64,000 bases of DNA from Rosistilla oblonga (GTDB lineage Bacteria; Planctomycetota; Planctomycetia; Pirellulales; Pirellulaceae): assembly GCF_007751715.1 (NCBI RefSeq), contig NZ_CP036292.1, forward strand, positions 1,922,001 through 1,986,000, read 5' to 3'. The position numbers and the translations under genes are program-made. The notes below the pieces were generated by a model, which worked only from the letters and a program-made list of their open reading frames with translations, made no database searches and was not told the DNA's origin. How positions within the stretch are numbered: position 1 is the stretch's first letter; each line of letters begins with the position of its first letter. Shown here in pieces: positions 36,176 to 44,598 of this stretch.

Positions 36176-37597
36176 TTAAGAAACGATCCCTTTATGCGCT
36201 TGCCCTTCGTTTTGGTCGACTCGCTCGGGACGTCCTTTGTGCATGTAGACGACCTTGGTGTGGTCGAGCCCCATCAAACGCATGATCGTGGCGTGGATGT
36301 CGTGGACGTGCAGTTTGTCTTCGATCGCAAACAGTCCCAATTCGTCGGTCGCCCCGATGGTTTGACCGCCGCGAACGCCACCGCCAGCCATCCACATCGT
36401 GAAGCCGGTCGGATTGTGATCGCGACCGTCACCCTTTTCGCTCATCGGTGTGCGTCCAAATTCGCCGCCCCAGACGACTAGCGTCTCGTCGAGCAGGCCG
36501 CGCTGTTTGAGATCTTTGATCAAACCGACGATTGGTTGATCGACCGCGTCGCACAATCGCGAGTGGTTGGCCTCCATCCTGGAGTGACTGTCCCATTTGC
36601 TGCCCGCACCATGATACAACTGGATGAACCGGACACCGCGTTCGGCCAATCGACGAGCCATCAAGCATTGCCGCCCGAAGGTCTTCGTCTCCTTGCGGTC
36701 CATGCCGTAGAGTTCCAAGGTTTCCTGCGGCTCATCGTCCAATTCGATCGCATCGGGAGCCGAGGATTGCATGCGATAGGCCAGTTCGTAGCTGCGGATT
36801 CGCGCTTCGAGATCGGTGTTGGATTCCCGCGATGCGTAGTGCTGCTGGTTCAACTGGTTTAGGAACGCCAGCTTCTGCAGCTGCCGCGCTTCGGAGATCC
36901 CCGCGGGGCGGTTCAAGTTGGCGATCGGTTGTTCTCCCGATTCGAACAACACGCCCTGGTAGGATGCTGGCATGAATCCGGCGCCCCAAGCCCGGACACC
37001 GTTGACGACCATCGACTTGGTGTCCTTGATGACGACAAAGCCTGGCAGGTCTTGGTTTTCGGTTCCCAGTCCGTACGAGACCCACGCGCCTAGCGATGGC
37101 CGCCCGCCGAAGACCGAACCGGTATTCATCTGCGACACGCCACCGGCGTGGTTGATACCGTCGGAGACGCACGACCGGATCACGCACAGATCGTCGGCGA
37201 TCTCGCTGTGCTTGGGCAACCAATCGGAGATCCACAGGCCGCTTTCACCGTGCTGGGCCCACTTGCGTTTGGATTCCAGCAGCGGCGAATTGACTTCGCC
37301 CATCGCGGTGACCGGCTTGTCGAAGCTCTCGGGCAAGCTCTGCCCAGCCAGTTCGTTCAACAAAGGTTTGGGGTCGAACAGATCCAGATGGCTTGGACCG
37401 CCTTCCATGAACAGCCAGATCACGCTTTTCGCGCGGCCGAGGAAGTGAGGGATCTTTGCCGCGGCGGCCGACACGCTCCGCTGGGGCAGCAAAGCTTCGC
37501 CGCTGAGTGCTGAAAATGCCAAGGCACCAAATCCCGAACCCGCAGTCTGAAGAAACTTGCGACGCGAATTGGGATGAATGATGTTGTTGCAGCTCAT
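36176..37597 (-). CDS. DUF1501 domain protein with Tat signal
   Basis: A 473-residue exported protein of the sulfatase-like DUF1501 family expanded in planctomycetes. The Tat signal is SRRKFLQTAGSGFGALAFSAL; then FLGRAKSVIWLFMEGGPSHLDLFDPKP, RSCVSDGINHAGGVSQMNTGS and near the end VVWGGEFGRTPMSEKGDGRDHNPTGF and HDIHATIMRLMGLDHTK, with metal-ligand-like His and Asp residues. The start at 37597 puts the Tat motif near the N-terminus. In planctomycetes this family usually accompanies a DUF1549/DUF1553 cytochrome-type protein, which is absent here. Its reaction is not known. Confidence 0.9.
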   Translation of the reverse strand: MSCNNIIHPNSRRKFLQTAGSGFGALAFSALSGEALLPQRSVSAAAAKIPHFLGRAKSVIWLFMEGGPSHLDLFDPKPLLNELAGQSLPESFDKPVTAMGEVNSPLLESKRKWAQHGESGLWISDWLPKHSEIADDLCVIRSCVSDGINHAGGVSQMNTGSVFGGRPSLGAWVSYGLGTENQDLPGFVVIKDTKSMVVNGVRAWGAGFMPASYQGVLFESGEQPIANLNRPAGISEARQLQKLAFLNQLNQQHYASRESNTDLEARIRSYELAYRMQSSAPDAIELDDEPQETLELYGMDRKETKTFGRQCLMARRLAERGVRFIQLYHGAGSKWDSHSRMEANHSRLCDAVDQPIVGLIKDLKQRGLLDETLVVWGGEFGRTPMSEKGDGRDHNPTGFTMWMAGGGVRGGQTIGATDELGLFAIEDKLHVHDIHATIMRLMGLDHTKVVYMHKGRPERVDQNEGQAHKGIVS

Positions 37598-37754
37598 CGA
37601 AGATACCAATCTTAAGGGACTTGGAGGGGGGCCCACGTTCTTTTTCGGTCGAGGGCGGGCCTAAGGTGCAGGAATGCAGCAGCGATCGATTCTTGCCGCT
37701 TAATCCTTACCTTAGGGGATAAATTGTTGCACGTCTGGGGCTCTGCGGCAACAC

Positions 37755-38576
37755 TTAAACGCCGGCGAAGCGATGCCGAGCCAGCAGTTTCAGCGTCAAA
37801 ATCGCCGTCCGCATCACCTTCATCTTGCTAACGCCCCCCTTTTGGTCGTATCGCAGGATCAGCGGCACTTCGGAAAAAACGCGTTTTCTCGAACGCAATT
37901 TCAAAAGAACGTCCGCCATGCAAGAGAATCCGGTTTCGCTGACCAAATTGTCGCCGAAGTGGGCGAATCCTTCTTGGATCGCTTCGGCGCGATAGGCGCG
38001 ATATCCGGAGGTGTAGTCGCGGACGCCTTTGGTCGGAAAGATCAGCGAGAACAACATCCGCGCACCAACGCTTAAAAACAGCCGGTTCCACGGCACGCCG
38101 ACGACTTGTGCGCCGTCGCGAAAACGCGATGCGATCACGATATCGCTTCCCTCTTTGATGCGGCGAACCATCGAATCGATCAAACCTGCCGGGTGCGTAT
38201 TATCGGCATCCATCGTCAGGATCACATCGCGAGCCGTCGCCAGTTCGGCAGCTTCGCGCAAACCGTCCCTCAGCGTCGGCCCCAAGCCCATGTTTTCGGA
38301 GTGTTTGAGCAGATGAACCGGCATTTGGAATCCGTATTGGCCAGCCAGTTCCGCCGTCGCATCGACGCTTCCATCGTCGACAACGATCACTTCGTACGGC
38401 CATCCATTGTCGGCAAACGCTTCGCCCAGATTGTTCAGCAACGCCCCCAACGCTTGCTCTTCGTTGAATGCCGGCAGCACGACGTAGACCTTCGATTTGG
38501 GATACGAAGGCGGGGATAGCGGATTGCGCTGCCGTTGTTCCGCGAGCAGCGATTGCGGATCGGATTGAAGGTTCAT
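37755..38576 (-). CDS. Family 2 glycosyltransferase, DPM1-like
   Basis: A 273-residue GT-A fold enzyme beginning with VYVVLPAFNEEQALGALLNNL and VIVVDDGSVDATAEL; the metal-binding DxD region is LTMDADNTH. Later motifs SDIVIASRFRDGAQVVGVPWNRL and VRDYTSGYRAYR are typical of dolichyl/polyprenyl-phosphate mannose synthase-like enzymes. There is no C-terminal membrane domain. The start at 38576 removes a poorly coding extension. The likely product is a polyprenyl-phosphate sugar; this is inferred from family likeness. Confidence 0.9.
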   Translation of the reverse strand: MNLQSDPQSLLAEQRQRNPLSPPSYPKSKVYVVLPAFNEEQALGALLNNLGEAFADNGWPYEVIVVDDGSVDATAELAGQYGFQMPVHLLKHSENMGLGPTLRDGLREAAELATARDVILTMDADNTHPAGLIDSMVRRIKEGSDIVIASRFRDGAQVVGVPWNRLFLSVGARMLFSLIFPTKGVRDYTSGYRAYRAEAIQEGFAHFGDNLVSETGFSCMADVLLKLRSRKRVFSEVPLILRYDQKGGVSKMKVMRTAILTLKLLARHRFAGV

Positions 38577-39080
38577 TTGACGGCAGTCCTGGTTCTTTGA
38601 CGCGGGGAAATGCGATTGGCCAAGCTCATCCCAGTCACGCGCATGCAACACCTATCAACCCATTGTAATGACAAAAGAGGAAGCGTCTTTCAAAAATTGC
38701 CCGCCAGCGACATTTCTACCGGTTGGAAAAGGGGGGCTCGATCTCCCCAGCGAGCGTTTGGGAACGCGTCGTCAGTTGCCGCGTGGCGGCTGATCGCTTG
38801 AATTGCACCAGTGATCGGCTCTGAACACTGGTTATCGCTATGTATTTGTTGCGATTGCGTTTGTGTTAGAATTCGCTTGATCGGCATCCGTTTGGAGTTG
38901 TGTCACGCGACGAAAGAGGTGGGGCTTGTGGTTCGATTTATCGATGCGCTTCGGGAAGATGGCACAGAAGTGCATCCCCGATCGTTGCTGGGGAGAGTGA
39001 CATCGTCCTAGCGCGTTTTCGAAAGCGGCCAGAACCGCTTGGCGTCGGATAAGGGGCAACGTCTGAAGGGGAAGCAGGAA
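38577..39080. other. Intergenic region, divergent promoter area
   Basis: About 500 bases between the glycosyltransferase and the histidine kinase, which are divergent. A short open frame at 38811-39011 was seen but has no ribosome binding site or recognisable protein pattern. A TAGAAT near 38867 could be a -10 box for the kinase, but the -35 spacing is not convincing. No repeats were seen. Confidence 0.4.
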
Positions 39081-40196
39081 ATGCACGATAACAAGACATT
39101 GTTTGTCGCCCTTCAGGAAGGTGCAAACCGCAACGTCGTGAATCGGGCTTTTATCATTCCCCACCAGGACGAATCACTCGATATCTACGACGTGTTGATT
39201 CTCGATGAGAGCCATCGCAACAACGGGCAAGCGGCGGTCGCGGCGATCCTGCAGCACGATTTGACGACCTACGCGGCGATCATTCTCGATTCGGGTTTCC
39301 CATCGGGGACAGCTGAAAGCTTGTTGGCTCAATTGAGCGACGACACCTCTTGTCTGGTGGCGACAAGTCGTGCCGATATCAAGACGACGTTCGAAGATCT
39401 TTCTCAAGAGGCGTTGGCCAGCGATCCGCAATCGAGTCCAACCGATCTGTTGAAAGAGATGTATGCGATGTTGAGTTCGGGCGTCGAACCCGAACAGCGG
39501 CAATCGCAGCGAGAGCGGTTGGAATCGATCGGCCTGGCGGTCGCATCGGTCGCACACGAGACCCGCAATGCACTGCAGCGGATTCAGGTTCATCTCGACT
39601 TGTTGCGTATGAACGAAGGGGATGCGCTGCAACGGATGAACGATCTGACGTCGATCGAACAAGCGAATCGGTGCCTGTGGACGCTGTTCAATGAATTGCA
39701 GGATTTTAGTGCGCCGCTGCAGCTGCAATGCGAATCGGTGTCGGTTCGCGGTTTGGTTGATAGCAGTTGGGAGAGCCTGCGGGGGCGCGAAGGTTGGGAC
39801 CGGGCCGAATTAAAACTCGACATCCCCAACGTCTGTGCGACGGTCGATCCGATCCGCATCGAACAGGTCCTGCGGAATCTGATGGAGAACGCGATCGATG
39901 CTTGCGACGACAAGGCAGCGATCGAGATCGCCGCTGCCAGCATCCAACTGAATGGACGGGAAGCTCTTCAAATCACGGTTCGCGATAACGGCAGCGGCAT
40001 TCGGCCGGAGTTCCGGCAGAACGCCTTTGAGCCGTTTTACACGACAAAGTCGAGAGGATCGGGGTTGGGATTGCCGATCTGCAAGCGAATCGTCGAGGCC
40101 CACGGCGGTCGATTGGGGATCGACCCGAAGATTGTCGATGGGACCGCGTTTCTGATCGTGTTGCCTGTCGGTCGATCCGACACTTGCGACTGTTGA
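39081..40196 (+). CDS. Histidine kinase with N-terminal receiver-like region
   Basis: A cytoplasmic two-component kinase of about 371 residues without membrane segments. Residues 25-125 have a receiver-like alternation (DVLILDESH, AAIILDSGFPSG, SCLVATSRAD) but the acidic cluster and Lys of a true receiver are not clear. The kinase core is complete: H-box VASVAHETRNALQRIQVHL, N-box VLRNLMENAIDACD, G1 DNGSGI, F FEPFYTTK and G2 GSGLGLPICKRIV. The ATG at 39081 with nearby GGAAG is preferred to an upstream TTG. No response regulator gene is adjacent. Confidence 0.85.
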   Translation: MHDNKTLFVALQEGANRNVVNRAFIIPHQDESLDIYDVLILDESHRNNGQAAVAAILQHDLTTYAAIILDSGFPSGTAESLLAQLSDDTSCLVATSRADIKTTFEDLSQEALASDPQSSPTDLLKEMYAMLSSGVEPEQRQSQRERLESIGLAVASVAHETRNALQRIQVHLDLLRMNEGDALQRMNDLTSIEQANRCLWTLFNELQDFSAPLQLQCESVSVRGLVDSSWESLRGREGWDRAELKLDIPNVCATVDPIRIEQVLRNLMENAIDACDDKAAIEIAAASIQLNGREALQITVRDNGSGIRPEFRQNAFEPFYTTKSRGSGLGLPICKRIVEAHGGRLGIDPKIVDGTAFLIVLPVGRSDTCDC

Positions 40197-40222
40197 ACGG
40201 ATCGATCGAGATCGCCAAGCGG

Positions 40223-40921
40223 TTATTTGGAGGCTTTGGCTGGGATGCCGCGGACCACGACATCGTCCCACAGTCCCAGGTCGTCAAACGATCCGAGTCC
40301 GATCTGGCCAAACTGGAATTCGCGGTTATGCGTGACCATCTGCGGTTTGTCCATGTCGTCGAAATAGATCTCGATCAATCCATCGGCAACTCGGCGGACG
40401 ACCTTCACTTGGTGCCAGGTGCCGTCCTTCCAAGGCGTTCCCGCGTTGGTCGATTCGCTGATCGCAACCCGCGGCGCGTCGTTGACGATGAAAATCTGAT
40501 TGGCGTGCGGATCGGTCTCCTGCCCCAAGTGAACGTAATAAAAATTGGCAGGGTCTTGGTATCCGAAGAAGATGCACATGTCGCGATGCCCGCGGGAAGT
40601 CTGCAGCGTTTGCACCCGCGCTGTCAATTCAAAATCGCCGACGACGAGCTCCTTGATCAACGAGATGCTGTGCGGACTGCGATGCGGCGGTTGGTAATCG
40701 CTTTTGCCCAGCAGATGATAGGCGTTCGAACCGTCGGCTTGCTTGGTGACCTTCCACTTCGCGGCGTCGGTCGGTTGCCAGCGTTGGACGCCGTTTTCAA
40801 AGTCGTCTTGGAAAACGACTGGAAGTTCTTCGGCTTGAATCGACGAGACCGCAAGTCCGGTGTGGCTCAACAGTGCAGCGATGGTCAGTAGTTTGCAGGT
40901 GTTCCGAAAGACAGATTTCAT
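40223..40921 (-). CDS. Secreted lectin-fold (DUF1080-like) protein
   Basis: A 232-residue exported protein with a signal peptide (CKLLTIAALLSHTGLAVSSIQAEE). The body, VFQDDFENGVQRWQPTDAAKWKV, DFELTARVQT, FFGYQDPANFYYVHLGQETDPHANQIFIVND and FGQIGLGSFDDLGLWDDVVVRG, fits a concanavalin-A-like sandwich such as DUF1080/3-keto-disaccharide hydrolase-like domains. No catalytic assignment is made. The start at 40921 is chosen because the longer frame overlaps truB and lacks a signal. It is separate from truB, which lies about 100 bases upstream. Confidence 0.8.
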   Translation of the reverse strand: MKSVFRNTCKLLTIAALLSHTGLAVSSIQAEELPVVFQDDFENGVQRWQPTDAAKWKVTKQADGSNAYHLLGKSDYQPPHRSPHSISLIKELVVGDFELTARVQTLQTSRGHRDMCIFFGYQDPANFYYVHLGQETDPHANQIFIVNDAPRVAISESTNAGTPWKDGTWHQVKVVRRVADGLIEIYFDDMDKPQMVTHNREFQFGQIGLGSFDDLGLWDDVVVRGIPAKASK

Positions 40922-41018
40922 CGAGTGGGTCCCGTTGGGTTGCTTGAGTTTGTAGAGGGCCGGGCCGGAGCGGTTCAGCGAGATGCTTCCGATCCGATCC
41001 GCGGAATCGTCCATGATC

Positions 41019-41906
41019 TTAATCCATCGAAGCGGGAAAGACACGTTTGGGCCCCAGTCCGCCGTCGCGCGAATGCAGGATCGCTCGCAAGCGTCCCGAC
41101 TCGTCCAACGCCGCGATCTCCTGCGGATCGTTGATAAATCCCGGGCCCAACGCTCGGAATGGGATCATCCGACCGTTGATAATCTCTGTCACTTCGTCGT
41201 CGTCGAGGATCGTTTGCGGCATGTGCATGACGCCGCGCGCGGCGGGCTGCAAGGCGGCGCGAGCCGCTTCGGCGGTCAGATCGTCGATCGAGGTTGCGTC
41301 TTGGATTTTGAAAGGTCCGATCGCCGTGCGAGCCAGCGCCGTCATGATCGCTTCGGTTCCCAGGCTTTGAGCCAAGTCGCGTCCGATACTGCGGATGTAG
41401 GTTCCCGATCCGCAATCGATCTCCAAAACCAGTTCGGGGAACTCGTAGTGCAAAAGCGTGATCCGGTGGATCTGCACCGGCCGCTTGGGCAGATCTAACA
41501 AGTTGCCTTGGCGGGCCATTTTGTAGGCTCGCTTCCCCTCGACTTTGATCGCTGAATAAGCGGGCGGTCGCTGCAGAATTTCCCCCTGCATCTCGGCACA
41601 GGCTTGTTCCAGATCGATCCGCGACGGGGCTGGCAGTTCGGGGTGCTCGGTGACTTCGGTTTCGGAGTCGTCCGATGCGCTCGACATCCCTAATTCAAAT
41701 GAAGCTAGGTAGCGTTTGGGGAGCAGGTGGAGATAGGGCACCAATCGCGATGCGCTTCCGATCGGCACCAATAAGACTCCGTGAGCCAGCGGGTCGAGCG
41801 TGCCAGCATGTCCGGCCTTGTTCGGCTTGACAGCGCGATAGACGCGATTGACAGCCGCCCGCGAAGTGATCCCCTTGGGTTTGTTGACGTTCAAAATTCC
41901 GAACAT
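41019..41906 (-). CDS. truB: tRNA pseudouridine(55) synthase
   Basis: A 295-residue enzyme that makes pseudouridine at position 55 of tRNAs. The N-terminus GILNVNKPKGITS, the catalytic HAGTLDPLAHGVLLV (Asp), PPAYSAIKVEGKRAYKMAR and GTYIRSIGRDLAQSLG are standard TruB motifs. A PUA-like tail is shortened. The start at 41906 matches the family N-terminus. It is not with rbfA or infB, the usual neighbours. Confidence 0.95.
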   Translation of the reverse strand: MFGILNVNKPKGITSRAAVNRVYRAVKPNKAGHAGTLDPLAHGVLLVPIGSASRLVPYLHLLPKRYLASFELGMSSASDDSETEVTEHPELPAPSRIDLEQACAEMQGEILQRPPAYSAIKVEGKRAYKMARQGNLLDLPKRPVQIHRITLLHYEFPELVLEIDCGSGTYIRSIGRDLAQSLGTEAIMTALARTAIGPFKIQDATSIDDLTAEAARAALQPAARGVMHMPQTILDDDEVTEIINGRMIPFRALGPGFINDPQEIAALDESGRLRAILHSRDGGLGPKRVFPASMD

Positions 41907-42057
41907 GAATCTATGGTTACCGCAGTCGAAGAGATTGCCAGCAGGACGCCTGAACATCCTGAATGAATTGGTTTAAGATGGTGGGTCGGCACGCGTCCGG
42001 CTCGTCCCGTTTGAGTCGCCGCGATCTCCTGCAATCGAGCTCTTTCCCAACAGAACC

Positions 42058-43383
42058 ATGCCAGAATCCCAAGCGAAAGCCATCACCGCCGTAGGCCCGA
42101 ACAGTGTAGCCGCCTTTGAGCGCGCGTGTCAGTTGATGCCCGGCGGGGTCAACAGCCCGGCCCGCGCTTTTGGTGCTGTCGGCGGAACGCCGTTGTTCAT
42201 CGAATCGGCCAAGGGGCCCTATCTGTACGATGTCGATGGCCGTCGCTATTTGGACTACATCGGTTCCTGGGGCCCCATGATTTTGGGGCATCAGAATCCG
42301 GAAGTTGTCGCTGCGATTCAGGCAGCTATTTTGCGAGGGACCAGTTACGGGGCACCGACGGAAGCCGAGTCGGAGTTGGCCGAACGGATCATCGAAGCGG
42401 TTCCGAGCATCGACAAAGTGCGGCTCGTCAATTCGGGAACCGAAGCGACGATGAGCGCGATCCGCGTCGCTCGAGGTTACACCGGACGGGAGAAGATCGT
42501 CAAGTTCGCGGGCAACTACCACGGCCACGTCGACAGCCTGTTGGTCTCCGCCGGAAGCGCCGCGGCGACGCTGGGCGTTCCCGATTCGCCAGGTGTGACC
42601 AAGGGAGCCGGTGGCGACACGATCGTCCTGCCGCACAACGACCTGGCGGCGGTGGAAGCTGCGTTTGCCGCGCACCCCGGCCAGATCGCCGCGTTGATCT
42701 TGGAGCCGGTTGTCGGCAACATGGGATGTGTGCCACCGAACGACGGATATTTGCAAGGCCTCCGCGACATCACGGCGCGGGACGGATCGGTGTTGATCTT
42801 CGATGAGGTGATGACCGGCTTTCGAGTTGCCTTTGGCGGCGCTCAGCAACGCTACGGCGTGACGCCCGACATGACGACGCTGGGCAAGATCGTCGGCGGC
42901 GGGATGCCGCTTGGGGCCTACGGTGGCCGCCGCGAAATCATGGACCAAGTTTTGCCAGCGGGTAAGGTTTTCCAAGCTGGTACGCTCAGCGGCAACCCGG
43001 TCGCCGTGGCGGCTGGCAACGCGACGCTGAAGCGTTTGAAGGCTCAACCGCCTTACGAATACTTGGAAAAGATCGGCACGCAGTTGGCCACCGGCTTGGG
43101 ACAGGCAGCCGAAGCGGCGGGGCTGCCGCATCAGGTTCAGCAGGTCGGCAGCATGTTGACGCTCTTCTTCAACGGTTCGCCCGTCACCAATTGGGAGCAA
43201 TCCGACCGCAACGATCGTCAGCAGTACGCTGCATTTTTCTGGGGTCTGATTCGCCGCGGCGTTTATCCGCCGTGCAGCCAATTCGAAGCGATGTTCCTGT
43301 CGGAAACACACACCGAAGCGATGATCGACGAAACGATCGCGGCGGCGAAAGAAGTGTTGCAGGAAATCGCCGCGAGCGCTTAG
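42058..43383 (+). CDS. hemL: Glutamate-1-semialdehyde 2,1-aminomutase
   Basis: A 441-residue PLP enzyme making 5-aminolevulinate in the C5 haem pathway. MPGGVNSPARAF near the N-terminus, NSGTEATMSAIRVARG, FAGNYHGHVDSLL, IFDEVMTGFR and the PLP-lysine motif TLGKIVGGGMPLGAYGG are all present and the length fits. It is monocistronic; its stop overlaps by four bases the stop of the convergent methyltransferase gene. Confidence 0.96.
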   Translation: MPESQAKAITAVGPNSVAAFERACQLMPGGVNSPARAFGAVGGTPLFIESAKGPYLYDVDGRRYLDYIGSWGPMILGHQNPEVVAAIQAAILRGTSYGAPTEAESELAERIIEAVPSIDKVRLVNSGTEATMSAIRVARGYTGREKIVKFAGNYHGHVDSLLVSAGSAAATLGVPDSPGVTKGAGGDTIVLPHNDLAAVEAAFAAHPGQIAALILEPVVGNMGCVPPNDGYLQGLRDITARDGSVLIFDEVMTGFRVAFGGAQQRYGVTPDMTTLGKIVGGGMPLGAYGGRREIMDQVLPAGKVFQAGTLSGNPVAVAAGNATLKRLKAQPPYEYLEKIGTQLATGLGQAAEAAGLPHQVQQVGSMLTLFFNGSPVTNWEQSDRNDRQQYAAFFWGLIRRGVYPPCSQFEAMFLSETHTEAMIDETIAAAKEVLQEIAASA

Positions 43384-44126
43384 CGATCGGCGTCGTCGCG
43401 GTTCGACTTGGTCCACCGCGTCGCTTTAATTTCCGGCAGCGAGGAATCGCTGCGGGCGAAGAACATCAGATGCTGCCACGGCAGTCCGTTGAACTCGCGG
43501 ACCAGTTTCAAATCGTTGGCCGCGTATTCGCGTAAGATCTGCGTCTTGGACATCTTGTGCAAGCGTTTGATCGGCACCGTGGGATCTTCCATGCGGTATT
43601 CCAGCAATGCGATCACGCCGGTATCGGTCAGCGAGTTGCGAATCGATTTGAGCATCGGTTCGGGATGCGAGAACTCGTGATAGACGTCGACCAACAGCAG
43701 CAGGTCGATCTCTCCCTCGGGAAGATTCGGATCGTCGATTTCGCCAAGGATCGGGACGACGTTATCGTGTCCATCCTGCTGGGCTCTGGCTTTCAGTAGG
43801 TTCAGCATTTCGGGCTGGATGTCGACCGCCAAGACCTTTCCCGATTCGCCGATCTGGCGGGCCATCTTCAGCGTGTAGTAGCCGTTGCCGCAACCCAGAT
43901 CGCATGCTGTCATCCCTTCACGCAGCTGCAATTGCTGCATCACCAGATCGGTGTTTTCCTCTTTGTTGCGATCGGGACGAATCAACCACGGGGCGCCGTG
44001 ATACGACATCGTCTGGGCGATCACGCGTCCGAGATATTGAGTTGCCTGGCCGCTCGCTTGTTGAGCCGAAACAAACGCGGGGACGCAGATCAGCGAGGCT
44101 GCGAGGAACAAACGAAGGTTGGTCAT
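43380..44126 (-). CDS. Class I SAM methyltransferase with a signal peptide
   Basis: A 248-residue protein. MTNLRLFLAASLICVPAFVSAQQ is a good Sec signal with an AxA-like cleavage site, so export is predicted. The methyltransferase core is clear: CDLGCGNGYYTLKMA (SAM motif I), VLAVDIQPEMLNLL, LLLVDVYHEFSHPEPML and VIALLEYRMED. SAM is normally cytoplasmic, so an exported SAM-fold protein is odd; the domain might have lost catalysis or the protein might be inserted in another way. The start at 44126 is selected because it begins the signal. Substrate unknown. Confidence 0.82.
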   Translation of the reverse strand: MTNLRLFLAASLICVPAFVSAQQASGQATQYLGRVIAQTMSYHGAPWLIRPDRNKEENTDLVMQQLQLREGMTACDLGCGNGYYTLKMARQIGESGKVLAVDIQPEMLNLLKARAQQDGHDNVVPILGEIDDPNLPEGEIDLLLLVDVYHEFSHPEPMLKSIRNSLTDTGVIALLEYRMEDPTVPIKRLHKMSKTQILREYAANDLKLVREFNGLPWQHLMFFARSDSSLPEIKATRWTKSNRDDADR

Positions 44127-44190
44127 GATGTTCACCCGCAAGTCCTTTGGTTGATAAAAAAAGTCGACGTGGCGAGCTGACCTGTGCAGG

Positions 44191-44598
44191 TTAGACCTGG
44201 CCTGTCGACAGCGATTCGAATTCGGGTTCGAACGCTGTCTCGAAGACAAAGACGTCGTCGAAGTCTTCGCGGCGATCCGAATCGCTCTTCCGCATCTGTT
44301 CGATCCGAATCAGATTGTAAACGATCTCGCCGAGGTCGCTGGTCGTGTAGATGCCCCAATCGTTGAGCACCAATTTGGCGAGGAAGCCGTATTGTTCCAG
44401 AGCATAGCGGCGGCAGGCTTCGCACAACTGTTGGCCCGTCAAATGCCGACTCTCTTCGTCGCTGAACGCCGGGTCGTCGCTGACTCGCAAGACATCGTGG
44501 GCATACGAAAGCGATTCGCGAACAAACTGATAGGCTTCAAATTTGAAGCGCTGGTCATGTTCCAACAGATCGGCAAATGCACGTATTCCAGTGTTCAT
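44191..44598 (-). CDS. Minf_1886-family protein
   Basis: A 135-residue conserved protein of unknown function. The pattern RFKFEAYQFVRESLSYAH, RHLTGQQLCEACRRYALEQYGFLAKLVLNDWGIYTTSDLGEIVYNLI with an acidic C-terminus is that of the Minf_1886 family (named for a Methylacidiphilum protein) found across the PVC group. It begins within the last four bases of ricT (ATGA overlap), so it is translationally coupled to RicT. Cytoplasmic; no motif suggests an enzyme. Confidence 0.8.
   Translation of the reverse strand: MNTGIRAFADLLEHDQRFKFEAYQFVRESLSYAHDVLRVSDDPAFSDEESRHLTGQQLCEACRRYALEQYGFLAKLVLNDWGIYTTSDLGEIVYNLIRIEQMRKSDSDRREDFDDVFVFETAFEPEFESLSTGQV

Noticed and set aside
41917-43416. 499-codon open frame opposite hemL
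   Set aside because: hemL is unmistakable on the plus strand; the opposite frame is Arg/His-rich and has no family pattern.
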